From contig NW_025933080.1 of NCBI RefSeq assembly GCF_000764305.2, forward strand, positions 1 through 64,000: a stretch of DNA of 64,000 nucleotides, in the 5' to 3' direction. Under the pieces are notes generated by a model. It saw only the letters and a list, made by a program, of their open reading frames with translations, did no database searches and was not told the origin of the DNA. The position numbers and the translations under genes are program-made. The stretch comes from Hyalella azteca. Its lineage: Eukaryota; Arthropoda; Malacostraca; Amphipoda; Hyalellidae. Below are positions 13,701 to 25,000 of this stretch, piece by piece; the first letter of the stretch is position 1; the number at the start of each line of letters is the position of its first letter.

Positions 13701-16700
13701 TGAAGGCAACAGAACTTACGTAATGCATACTTTTTTTATAGTTTTTCATTTCTCGATGCGTCCTTAATGTGTCGGAATATACCGCGTTTACCCTATCTAT
13801 TGATTCTATTATAACTAAAATAAAACATTTTGGTTGAGACTTGAACTCAGGTTGGTCAGGGTAGGGTAGGGGAAACAGCAAACAGGTCTGACTGATAGAA
13901 GATATAAATGGTGTAAATTCACCAAAAGGCAGAATTGAACAATAAATTCCTGTTTGATAAATAAGTGATGCATAAATAATAAATATAATAATGGATGAAT
14001 AAATATATGGTAAATAAAATATGAATGATGAATGAAGGCCACTTTTCCAACAGTATGCCACTTATGCAGTACCTGTTAGGGTGGTGCCCAGTCTTATAAA
14101 TGATAAATCCCGGGTGAGAGGGGTTCACAGTACAGAGTTTTGTTATAATTATGGCCTCTATACCATATATTGAAGAAAACCAAAAAGCTGTTGTGCTCCT
14201 GAGTATGAGGCATCTGGAGAAACTAGTGGATGAAGACAGCTGTATGAAAAGAACAGAAGTGATCTCTTCTAAAAAACTCAAAAAAGAGGTTGACACCTTT
14301 GACCAGATTGTTATTACCATCACCTGCAACTGCAAGCAGCAAACACAGAGGTGGCCATGGTGCTGTGGGATAACCTACCTGAAGTGGTTGCTCTTAAACC
14401 TACATTTTTCCATAGGTCAGCACCAGAATTTAGAAGTGGAATTGGTAAGCACAAAGGCTCTTCCTCAAAGAGCTGTCAATTGGCCTCGTCACACCACACA
14501 TGAAAAATCAACTAGAAGGCTGCACCAATTACAAACCCTAATCATAGAAGCAAGCAAGCAACAGTAAGATGTGGGATGTCAAAATCCACAACCAATCTGC
14601 AGGCATGAAGTAGACAGGGGCAACAAAAGGGAAGGAGGTTTCAGATTTGTCCACAAAATAATGATGAAAATATCAGTAATGCTGAATTCATAGGGAAATG
14701 CAATGTACCTGTGTACCACAATCACAGTCAGAAAATGACAGTTTGTCTGAACTGCATAGTAAAGTTATGGGAGTCTAGTGCAAATTAAACAAATGTAACT
14801 CAGTACTCACTGCAGTGAGTGGCAGAGAGCACATTTTCTTGTCGACGAAAACGTGAAGTCATGGACAGACGAAGGGACATGATGAGCACAATAGGGCATT
14901 TTTCCCGTAAATGAGAAAATGAGCTGAAAAGAGAAGAACTTTGAATGACTGAAAATTTACAGTCTTACACACACACAATGTATGTTTGCAATGTTCATAT
15001 TTTTTACTTCTGTTCCGTGTAATTTTATTTTTCAGAGCTGTTAAAAAAGGAAAATCTAAATAGTTTAAGCACAAAAAACTTTTTGTTTGACCAGTCCTAT
15101 GTATAACATTAAATGTTAGAGCAGTGATTATTCCTTACCAAATTGACAAATTGGGCATAAAAATGCTTTGATTTTAATATGGGTCATTTTTCACGCACAT
15201 GTGGAAGAGTGTAGGGTCCAGTCACTTGTGCATGTAAGGGCTAATTTGATATATAACTATTGAACTGTCAGTTGTCATTGTCAAGCTTATAAATTATGTT
15301 ACTTCCATAAAAACCTTTAATAGCAAATGTTTATTATCAATCTGAAGGTAGTAGAGCAAATCTTTCATTTATAGTGAAGCATGATATTTTTCATTTGTCT
15401 AACTTAAACTCATTCTATTTAATTTAGTTTTATTTTCTATTAATATCAAAGTGGAAAGTACATAGTATAGGATTTCAATTAAAAATGATGGTGGAAGAGC
15501 CTACTGAAGATGCTGCTGTCCTGCACGAGACCACAGTAAATGAAGACAAAGAGATTATGGTCATAAGAGTGCTTACACTTAATATTTGGTAAGTAAATAT
15601 GAATTTGATATTTTAGATCTCCAGCATGTAAACTTGCAAGCCAATGCAGTCTTGCTGTATAGAATTTATGAGGGATGACATATAAAGGTGCAACAATACT
15701 AGTAATTGTCTTCATGTTATGTGTTTAATGTGAATATTGTGTTAATGATAATTATAGTAATTAGTAATGATAATTATATTATTTTTATATTAACACGTTG
15801 GCCGCGATGTGCGCCATATATGTACACGCTGTACTTCTCAGAATCGCGATGTGTACACATGTGGTACATTCATATGAAAAATACATATTTTTCTAAAATC
15901 TTATTACTCTTTCAAATTTAAAATTTCAATGATGCAATTAACCACGTGCTTACCGATGATGTTCACAAGAGAGTTGAAGCGCTCAGCTCGGTCAGCGTAC
16001 ACGTGGTGGCCGGCGCCTTGCAGAACCTGGATGAATATTGTGGTTTAAACGAGTGACCGGGTTAAGGCGATAACTTATATAAAGTAGCCAAGAAATAGTC
16101 TATATACTAAGTTAGACACCGTGCAGAACCTGGGTGAATATTGTGGTTTAAACGAGTGGCCGGGTTAAGGCAATAACTTGTATAAAGTATTCAAGAATTT
16201 CGCTATATACTAAGTTAGATTTATAGACAGAAGACTAGTAGTACAATCGGTATTTGAAGAATGATGGAGATAGCAAGGTGGTTGCTTTCATTAGGCATAA
16301 ATATGAACATGAATAATATTATATTATTATATAATATTAATATTATATTATAATATAATCAAGTCAATTTAGAAAAAAATTATCGAGTCTCAGGACAACA
16401 AGGTTCAAATTCTTTTAAGATTTAATAGTAGGTATTCATGATTCTGCCGGTCTTTTATATTAATTATTAGATACGTTTTTTTGTAAAACAAAGTTGTTAT
16501 TGTGTCTCATATCGTTGTGTCTCTCTGGCGAATCATTTGCCAGAATTTCACTTATATCGAACATATTCACTAATATCTAATATTTTAAGGCATTCACCAT
16601 ACGTGGAGTATGGTGAATGTAGAGCATTTGACTAATATGCTCTACGAAAGCTCTACATTTCCTTAATGTAGGGCATTCGAATACTATGCTCTAAGAACGC

Positions 16701-19090
16701 GACATTTCATTTATGTAGAGCATTCAACTAATATGATCTACGAACGTTCTACATTACATTAATATTATGATGAAATATGCTCTACAATATTCAACTAATA
16801 TGCTCTACGAACGTTCTACATTACATTAATATTATGATGAAATATGCTCTACAATATTCAACTACCTACAGCTTCTCCGACCATGAGGCCGTGAGGGCGG
16901 TCTTCTCTCTGACCAGGAAGCACGGTGAGCGATTAAGCTTATTTAATAGTAATTATTATATAATATCGCTCACCAGGAAGCACGGTAAACTATTAAGTAT
17001 ATTTGATAGTAATTATTATATAGCAGTACTTCAATGATCAATTTAAGCTAGTTGAACTTAATTTCGAACGCTTCCACGAAGCCGTAAGGGCGGTCTTCTC
17101 TCTGACCAGGAAGCACGGTAAGTTATTAAGCTTATTTGATAGTAATTATTATATAATATCGCTCACCAGGAAGCACGGTAAGTTATTAAGCTTAATTGAT
17201 AGTAATTATTATATAGCAGTACAATAATCATTATAAGCTAGTTGAACTTGATTTCGAACGCTTTTAAGTAGCTATGTGTATTTGCTTTATTTTTCTTCAT
17301 AGTATCTATGCTAAATGCTAATTGATAGTAATTATTATATAATAGTACTCCAATGATCAACTTAAACTTGTTGAACATAATTTCGAATGCTTCTAAGTAG
17401 CTATGTGTATTTGCTTCAATTTTATTTTGTGTATCTTAGCAACTTGTGACAGTTTTTGATAAAATATTCGTGAATTTTCTTGTTTCAAATAATTTCGCTA
17501 ATGACTCATTATGAGAAACCTGCGCATGGGGGCCAATGCTCATTTTCTCAACAACAGTTATCAATGAGACAAAAAAATTATCAACAATTATCAGTTATCA
17601 ACGAGTCTCGACACGAACAGCCTCAACTTTGCCAGATGTTTCTATAACTTGGGATAACTATCATTGGAAGCAGTAAAAATATTCGTGAATTTTCTTGTTT
17701 CAAATAATTTCGCTAATGACTCATTATGAGAAACCTGCGCATGGGGGTCAATGCTCAGTTTCTCAACAACAGTTATCAATGAGACAAAAAAATTATCAAC
17801 AATTATCAGTTATCAACGAGGCTCGACACGAATAGCCTCAACTTTGCCAGATGTTTCCATAACTTGGGATAACTATCATTGGAAGAAGTAACGAGCATCG
17901 GTTCAATACTTTGTCTACTACCAAAAACGCTAGTTTTCGCTAGTAAAGTCGAAGCACTAAAAGTCGAAAACGCTAGTTCTGCTGACGAAAACGCTAGTTC
18001 CATAGTCTTAAGATAAGAGCACGTAGAACGGTTAATGTATCCGTAGGCAAAGGGCATTAGGGTCTTCGTTAGTTAACACATTTAACTAATGTATGTTTCA
18101 AGTTCAAAAAATGGGACAGCTAACGACTGAAGCTGACGATCGTCATTGTGAATTTTCTGAAAGACAGTGACAAAAAACTCTTCGTTCGTATCGCGAACTC
18201 ATATGTTACACGCAGAACTGAAACGCAACGACTTCTGTACAGATAAAGATTGCATTTCTGTGCTTTTAGATGCTGAAATTAGAATATTCAACCCTTCTAT
18301 TCTTCATCAACATCACTAATGTTATTTCTTTTCAACAGTATGGAATTAATTTTTTTACGTTAGAACATTGACACTAATTGTAAATGTTGATTTTGCTATT
18401 CTGGTACAATTATTGTGTTTAGGGGCTCACTCTGGAAGCAATCTGGATCGATATGAGAAATGAAGTTATTATATTCATTTAGGTGAACGTAAAATTTTCC
18501 TTCTTGGTCCAATGTATTTGTTAATTGCAGACACTGACCTGGATGATGAAACTTTGTCTAGCAACGGCCCCTCCCCTCATCGGTTCCTGGCCCCAGCGAC
18601 GGAATGCAACGGCGGCTTGACCGACAAACACAAGAACGCTGCGAACAACAACAGCGGCGCTCAGCTCAAGTCTCAGCTGAACGCCATGTCAAAACTCACG
18701 CTCACTCTCCACCAGCAAACCGACACTCTGCTCGACGCAGCTGCCATTTGTGCACAGGGCAAGCGTTCCATGGACTCATCGTGGAACTTTTACGCCTTCT
18801 TGAGTCTGGCTTTAACTCTGGTTAACCTCATATTGATCGGTCTTATATGTCCCCAGGGTACCGTGCAAACTGGTACTTCGTTCTTCCTCATGATGGTGCT
18901 ACTCGCGACTGTTCTTGTGACGTTTTATTCCGTCTGGATGGTCGTTGTGTGGAACAAGATGGAAAGAAATGCCGTCCTTGCCACTCAACTTGGACTAGAA
19001 TGCTTGCTCGAAGACATGCGGAAGAAGAATGCTATACAATTCCAGAAAATTTCTGTGCCTGATTTGCGGCGGAGTGGTAATGACAAATGA
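7618..19090 (+). CDS. SMPD2: Neutral sphingomyelinase, SMPD2 type (multi-exon, one exon disrupted or missing)
   Basis: Magnesium-dependent phosphodiesterase of the DNase I-like fold, which in this family hydrolyses membrane sphingomyelin to ceramide and phosphocholine. Phase-consistent exons: 7618-7721, 8242-8383, 8713-8934, 9388-9462, 10541-10678 (227 codons together); a partial one at 11463-11505; then 16872-16924 and 18531-19090 (stop TGA). Visible motifs: LTLNIWG (metal-site Asn33), LQEVW (Glu69), GVVGAGLCIFSK, HGDWWGGKGVG, THLHAVY, GGDLN (Asp198, Asn200), and FSDHEAV with the catalytic His. The last exon gives two membrane spans, as in SMPD2. The segment with the usual KRIDY motif, expected after 11505, was not found: a retroelement lies there. 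The start is the first of two consecutive ATGs. The family is certain; whether the locus still makes a full enzyme is not. Confidence 0.85.
9940..10500 (+). repeat. Three tandem copies of a ~125-bp intronic unit
   Basis: From about 10138 to 10495 a unit is repeated three times. It starts near CAATAAATCAATTTTTTTAC, runs through ACTGAAAACTATA, and ends near GAAATAAACATGTAGAT. It sits in the SMPD2 intron just before the GGDLN exon. 9940-10137 is plain AT-rich intron. Confidence 0.75.
10651..10840 (+). repeat. Tandem copies of the SMPD2 exon 5 / donor junction
   Basis: The end of exon 5 plus its donor (GATGCTCCTAATAAG then GTAATTATGAGA) recurs with donor-like GT at 10679, 10751 and 10829, spacing 72-78 bases. 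Copies two and three keep the reading of FFDATNK or LDAPNK and the GT, so each could act as an alternative or decoy 5' splice site. Confidence 0.85.
11298..11450 (+). mobile_element. MITE, family 1 (AGCGCATTTTCTC ends)
   Basis: A short non-autonomous element. It begins near GTGCATTTTCTCATTTATGG and contains a CGTCCGT-type simple repeat. The inverted partner CGACGAGAAAATGCGCT follows, then a TCACTCACTGCAGTGAGTAC tail containing the palindrome ACTCACTGCAGTGAGT. The same family occurs at 4433/6538-6636, 14792-14935, 30431-30560, 31680-31832 and 55190-55352. It carries no ORF. It lies directly upstream of the acceptor at 11461-11462. Confidence 0.8.
11463..11505 (+). CDS. SMPD2: SMPD2 exon 6, truncated (PVDGIGATNETPGN)
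   Basis: After a TATTACAG acceptor the frame reads PVDGIGATNETPGN, which fits the loop after the GDLN region in arthropod neutral sphingomyelinases. It joins in phase 0 to exon 5. Directly afterwards the sequence jumps back to a second copy of the preceding intron end plus the first 11 bases of the exon (11510-11547), and then retrotransposon sequence begins. The exon is therefore broken by a tandem duplication of about 73 bp and a retroelement insertion. The assignment rests on position, phase and a weak similarity. Confidence 0.5.
11548..12655 (+). mobile_element. 5'-truncated jockey-like LINE: RNase H and C-terminal finger
   Basis: A partial RNase H (SVLSAELIAILQALRLIEAD, then VICSDSLVALQLL) is followed after a frameshift by HLQWVKAHIGIMGNERADAV and a long C-terminal segment ending at the stop near 12366. 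That segment includes MCLHCGVEESIEHFLFSC, the Cys/His finger of jockey-clade ORF2 proteins. About 290 bases of 3' UTR end in GAAGAAGAAGAAA. The 5' end joins directly to a duplicated piece of SMPD2 intron/exon. It is less decayed than the element at 1-1760 and of a related but distinct family. Confidence 0.9.
12656..13420. other. Non-coding intronic stretch of SMPD2
   Basis: No conserved exon, RNA or repeat was recognised. I looked here for the missing KRIDY-type exon and found none. Confidence 0.4.
13429..13793. mobile_element. MITE, family 2, with 24-bp terminal inverted repeats
   Basis: The left end GGGTAAACACGGTATATTCC and the right end GGAATATACCGCGTTTACCC are near-perfect inverted repeats, extended inward by GACA/TGTC. 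TA at both outer edges fits a TA target-site duplication. About 365 bases; the interior has no transposase. Probably a Tc1/mariner-type non-autonomous element. Confidence 0.85.
14150..15660 (+). repeat. Segmental duplication, copy 2
   Basis: Homologous to 3745-4483 plus 6538-7760, without the 2-kb insertion and without the 455-bp tandem repeat. It carries a family 1 MITE at 14792-14935 and a copy of SMPD2 exon 1 at its end. The identical phrase CATAGTATAGGATTTCAATT just before exon 1 is shared with the first unit of the tandem repeat in copy 1. Confidence 0.85.
15485..15598 (+). pseudogene. Second, intact copy of SMPD2 exon 1
   Basis: Reads from MMVEEPTEDAAVL to RVLTLNIW with a GTAAGT donor, in the same orientation as exon 1 at 7618. 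The open frame and splice site are kept, with roughly four amino-acid and three silent changes. It lies downstream of exons 2-6, between the broken exon 6 and the FSDHEAV exon. It could be a duplicated, non-used first exon, or an alternative first exon whose product would lack the catalytic exons 2-5. Confidence 0.7.
15954..16026 (-). CDS. ABHD4/5 exon with catalytic His ([16 protein letters not shown])
   Basis: Reading the - strand, an ATCCAG acceptor precedes GTTCTGCAAGGC and the exon ends at CATCG before a GTAAGC donor, 73 bases. The [15 protein letters not shown] block is the C-terminal catalytic His motif of ABHD4/5 proteins (GAGHYVFADQPEDFN in relatives). The acceptor and its upstream intron are tandemly duplicated at 16027-16130. 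It sits inside the SMPD2 intron between exons 6 and 7. Confidence 0.85.
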
Positions 19091-22000
19091 CATTGTGATT
19101 GAATGTTCGTGGCGCCTGTCGAGAAAATGTTTTAACTGATTTTGTACGCTGATGCTTACTTTCATCTCAAAAATTGACTCATCTTGTATTTTGTGACGTA
19201 ACTTAAATAATGCGCCGTACAGTGCTTACCTAATGGGACCATTATTTCCGGTATTGTTCAGTACATCTCATCCCTTATAAAGTTCCATTAATAATACCTG
19301 AGCTACGTAAAGCAAATACCTGCTCTGAACAATTTAACGACCACATTTCTTCTTTTGACTGTTCCTATTATTTTTCCGTGTGGTCTTCCATATTAGACGT
19401 TGATTGCAGCGAAAATGACGTTCACGCTGAACCTTCTCCGCAGCCTGTAACACTGCGCTCAAGCCTTAAAATCAATAGTATTGCTGCCCTTATTACTATT
19501 GGATTGCATATCCTCGTTGTACTGAAATCATCAGAAACAGCAAAACATCTTCTCAATATTACATCATTGAGCTGCATTGAAGCAAGAAAATACTGCATTT
19601 GTACCCCTACTACCATCACTCGATTGCCGTTTACCAAGCATTGTGTACTCTATGCTTCGAATTATTCTTCAAGTTGAAGTTGCTGCGTCAGTTTGTAGTC
19701 AGTATCAGACATCAGCTCTCTGCTCAAGATGTATTGTCCTTACCATGACGGAAAGAAATCAATGTCGCCTGGTGACACGATCATGAAGATTCAGCTCGAA
19801 AAGTGGAAACTTTTTGAATTATTTTCATATTTCTACGTTGGTAGGATGATAATATTTCTCGACTGTGTTGATGTTGGCAAATATTCTTGTTTATACTCTT
19901 ATTCTAAGGGCAACTCTCAGACTGGCCGAACTTTCGACAATATTGTCTTACTTATAAAACTTGCGATTGTGGTACAATAATCGTGCTATGACTATACTTT
20001 AATAACAATACCTACTCAAGGGCTTCCTCTTCAACATCTGGTGATCTTCTGGTATATTTCTATGCATTTTTATAACTCGTATATACAGATCTGATGTTGA
20101 CAATAACTACACTTACGAGCTTTGGAAGGCGATCATCAATTTAATCTACCCTCTTATAAATACAACTTTTTTTCTAAACCATTTAAGTACTAAAGCTATT
20201 TTTATTCATTGTGCATTGTTACTAATAAATTATCTTTAGGTTACTATTTTCAGCGAAGGTAGAACAGATAGACGCAGTTGAATACCGTCAAAAAGCCTGA
20301 TGAAGCATTTAGATTTTCAACTTTTCACCTTTCTTACATTGGTAGGTACGGAGTTTCTTAGAATAACTTAACTAAACCGTCAATTTAATCATTTAGGTGT
20401 GGAGCATATTCTGTTCAATAATTTCGTACGTGCTACACTTTATATGCCAGCCACAGATTGAAGTATTAGAGCTTTCACAGATTTTGCAACCTGATCATGT
20501 ATTTGAAAAACATTCCTTTGAAAGTATTACCCGCGCTTAATAACGAGTCGTGGCTTTGCCCTGTGACTTCCTTCTATCGTTTGTGTGATGGGCGTCTGTG
20601 TCCAGCAAAACACCGACAATAATATTCTTAACATCGTATTTTTGTGCTCCACCAAGCACAAAACTTACATGTACTACTGATGAGATTGTTACTTTTCTTA
20701 TTTATGACCACAAATTCATTCGACGGGGAACAATGTAGATAATGACTAAAATAAGCTATTTATTGATGTACGGAAATCTATGACCATAATGAAAATTGTG
20801 TTAAAAAACTTGGCATTGTAGTTCCATGTGAAATATAGTATACATATCAATGTCTATGTGGCCTCACAGTATTTGAAGTGATTAATGTAACTGCTTCTAG
20901 GACGTCGTGTGTATGTAGAAAATATTAACGCCATAGAGGATAAAATTAGCGACATTAGGACTAAACAAAACATTTTAACTAGATTGTGTGGATGTTGAAA
21001 ACGCGTTAATTTATCAATGGTATTTACTTGTGATTTTAATGAGCTTATAAACAATGTGCAACTTCTTGTTACATAGTCGTCTAGTTAGGTATTGAGTGAG
21101 TGTAGATTTGTTGTCAATGTTTTTAGACATGACGGTTGCGTTAGCTATTATATTGCTGTTAGTGTCTATGTTAACTGATCCAGATGATAGTGAGTTGATG
21201 TTAAAGATACCTCTTGCAATGGAAAGTATCTTCTCTTTAAACAATATTATCTTATTTGTTTGATGTCGTGAGTGTAATGTGACTTGCCTGCAGGTAGTAA
21301 TGTAATTATTGAACCGATGTTTCTATGGATGTATTTAGATGATTTTTTTATATTTACTTGGTAGTTCATAGAGACTAGGTTGACTAATAGGACGACCCAA
21401 CTTGCAGCTGCTCCCACGGGGAAAAATATTCGAACTACTTCTGAATTTTCATTATTGTTTGTTGTATAATCTTTTACACTTGAAGAGAACCTGACACAAT
21501 TCTCAAGTTAAATAAAGTATTGCGTTGTTCTTGGTAGCTTTGGTTGGGGGCGGAGTGGTTAGAGCGTTCATTTCCTGACCGCCAGCAGCTAGTATATTCT
21601 TTGGATGAAGTGGTGTGTGGATCAGACGTAAGGTTACAAATTCATGTGTCAATAATTGTTCATTGTAGCTCGTGTACAAGTGTCAGTGTCATGAACTAAC
21701 TAATGCTGGTTGAATTACTCAGCAATTGTCTCATTTCGTTTGTGTGCCGCGGGTTTCTTCTTGCTAGCATATGAAGCATATATGACTCTGTATTTTGTTA
21801 CTCAGCTTTTGCCATGTATTCCTGCCTATAAATCTGAAGGTGTGTTCCTCAAAAGACAATAATATGTTAGCTTGTAAGAGGATTAATTTGTTGTGCATTC
21901 AAAGGTCACTTGCTCACGGTAGCTTTACCATTACCAGTGGTCGTGGTATGACCATGTCAAGGATCACACGCGTCTTGCTGCTGTACTGACGAGGTTATTC

Positions 22001-25000
22001 TTAATAAGCTAGGATAAGATAAGATGTATTATGATATTAATTTGTTTAGCTTGCACTTCAAAGTTGTTATTAACGATACTTGGCACCAACAGCTTCTCTC
22101 TTGCCGCTATGTTAACAAATATCTTGTTGAGCATCGTAGTTATATATTGTAATTATTGCTATGAAAGCCGCCTCTGCTAGTTCCAGTAATAGATATAATC
22201 ACTCAATTGACACACAATTGTTTTAATTGCTGAATAAAAGGGCTTATGTTTTACAGTAACCACGGTCATTAATTTTTTTTTGGGTGTTTAGGTTAAACAA
22301 TACGAAGCGTTTAAGTATTACTTATTAGGATCATCTTATTAACGTGTTAATGCTACGGTGAAGTGCTAGTTAGCTTCGACCCGTAGTTGTCAACAATCAT
22401 GTTCAATTCTTAATGGATTGTTTGCGTTTATCTTAAAATCTTAGGATTTTGTCTTGTCTAGATATTTAAAGTCTACGCAAATTCGTGATCATCATGGAAC
22501 GATTCTGTTGCTGGATTACCATATGACAATTCATGTATTTTCTATGTATTGATAGCTATATTTTTATATTCGTGTCTCACATAAGTTTAAGTTTATTCTT
22601 AAGTATAATGGTTAAATTGGCATTCATTGGAAGCTCATTTATAATTTTCTTATCGCACGATATGTGTCAGGGAATTTTTTTTTATTGCTAAGTTCGCCAG
22701 TGCCATGGCTCCTTGCGACATTTTCCCGAAGGCCTATTAATTGATTAGGTTATTTCTAAGGGAAATCGACCTATGTCGTCATCTGCAATGGTTTCGGTTT
22801 TCTTGACTCGGCAAAAATTAGGTTTCTTGATCACATTCTTTATTTGGATATGGATATCAACTCGCTGTAGGAGTATTTCTCGATTTTATTGGCCTATTTG
22901 TTTCTCTTAGTTGCTTTTAATTCGATGCGTTGCAATCATCTCGTTGTTCATGGTGCTGTATAGCTTAGATTTGTGTCTCTAATTTCGGCTGATCTTTCTT
23001 CTGAACGATTTACTGATTTAGCTGAGGAACAAATTGGATTTGGAATGCTGATATGGCGGTATGTTCACAGACGCGCGCTGTCGGACAACATACGCATTAA
23101 TCTACACAGTTGAGTCGATGCAGTCAACGACGAAACTGGAACATTTACTATGACCGCTAAATTTTATGTAGGTTTTGGATGTCGTAAATGTCTTGTACAG
23201 CGTGGATGTCGTCAGCTCGCTGCTACTCTGATCACTGCTCGTCATGATCAGATTTGCTTATCCTTCTCAACCGCTTTGTAGTTCTTATGTTCAGTTACTC
23301 ACGAAACTTATTTTCGAAGAGCACCCTATAATTTCTCATGTCATTAATTTCTGGTTCATTTTGGAAGTGATGTTTTGGGTTCCATTCGCAATCTTGGTTA
23401 TATTTTAATGTAAATTTCTACTCCAAAGCATTGTTCTCTGTAGTTTAACTTCGTGCATAACTCAAGACAGACGTCAAGTTTGCTCTTCTTGATTCTTAAT
23501 TCTACGTTTACATGGTGTACGTTTTTACTGAAACGCTATTTCCACACCGAGCATGAACGCTCTGATTTATTCTGCCTGCACCAACTGACAATATTTCTCA
23601 GCCTCTTCTATGCATCTTCATGGCCAATTTAACAGAAATTAAGGCAAGGATCCATTGAATAACGGCTTTCAAACAAGCAGGTCAGACAAGTTTGTGGAAG
23701 TGTATCACTGTTACGCAGTTTGGGTTCTTGGGTTTAATCTATGAAGCAACTTATAAGCTATGTAGCATTAGTCAAGTAATTATTTCTGCACCAGATTCTC
23801 TTAGTTTCTTGCCTCCGTTGAAATAAACATAAAGTTCACGTAACTAACAAGTTTATGTTGCACCACTGATCGCTAGTAAATGCAGCACTCGTACGGTCAT
23901 TTATTCTCACTCCTGCTTTGGTGCAAGACTTTCGAGTTGCGTTCACTTCGCCGAAAAGAAACCCGCGCTGCCGACCTCGTTGACCTTCCGTGAAAATAGG
24001 AGTTCGTTACATACTATACATTTCTTACCTAGAGTTTATCTTCCTTTCGGTGATAGAAAACTCAGTTAAAATGTATACTTAGCGGACATTCAAAAATACC
24101 GACCAGCGTATTTCCATTTATATGAAAATCTACCACAAAAAATTCGTTCTGTTTGCCGTGATATTATTGTGATGTAAACAAATTATAAGATAATTCAATA
24201 ACGGGACATCAACGTTCATACATTAAAAGATAGTTTGATAATTATAAAAACTATAACATTTTATCTATCCTTCGGCTTTACAGTACTTAAATTTAACAAA
24301 GTGAGGGATAGAAACTATAGCTGTACACAACACAGATGAAACTCGTCATAATAAAGTGACTGAGAAAGAGCGCTAGTTCTACCTAACACCGTAGACAGAA
24401 GATAACATCGACTGATATAAAAATGTGTTTCACGTGACAGTAACTCGTCTTGCGTCAAGAGCGTTTGTAACAAAACGCAGAGATGAGGAATTCTAAGTTG
24501 AAATTCATACGCTCTCAACTTAGAGTATAAATATTATTTCATTAATAACGACATCATTGCGGACCGATGTCAGGCAGCGTACTTATCACCCGTACTGCCC
24601 TCAGACTCGGGCATAGTAAACTTTATGCAATTCACTAGCGAACCTACGCCACGAACTGCAAAGGGGGAAAGCATTTGAACAATATTGGTCTAATGAAGAG
24701 TATTAATAAGTATTTAGTCAAAATACGATGCATAATATTAGTTTAGGGTCTACAAATTGCAGAGGAAACCGGAATGACAACGGGAAAACCTTTATAAGCA
24801 CTGACACATCTATACAAGATGTAGTCATGTCAGTCGTTCATCAAATTCATTTCACATCAGCTGTGAGGAATCTTGCAATATTCATCCAGGAGGAGCCAAG
24901 TAATGAGCGATCTCCGAACCAGCGCTAAAATGTTGCGAATTTGTCAACGCTAATGCCTTATAATTTCATGGCTCTAAGTCCGTAAGCTAGATCCGTCTCT

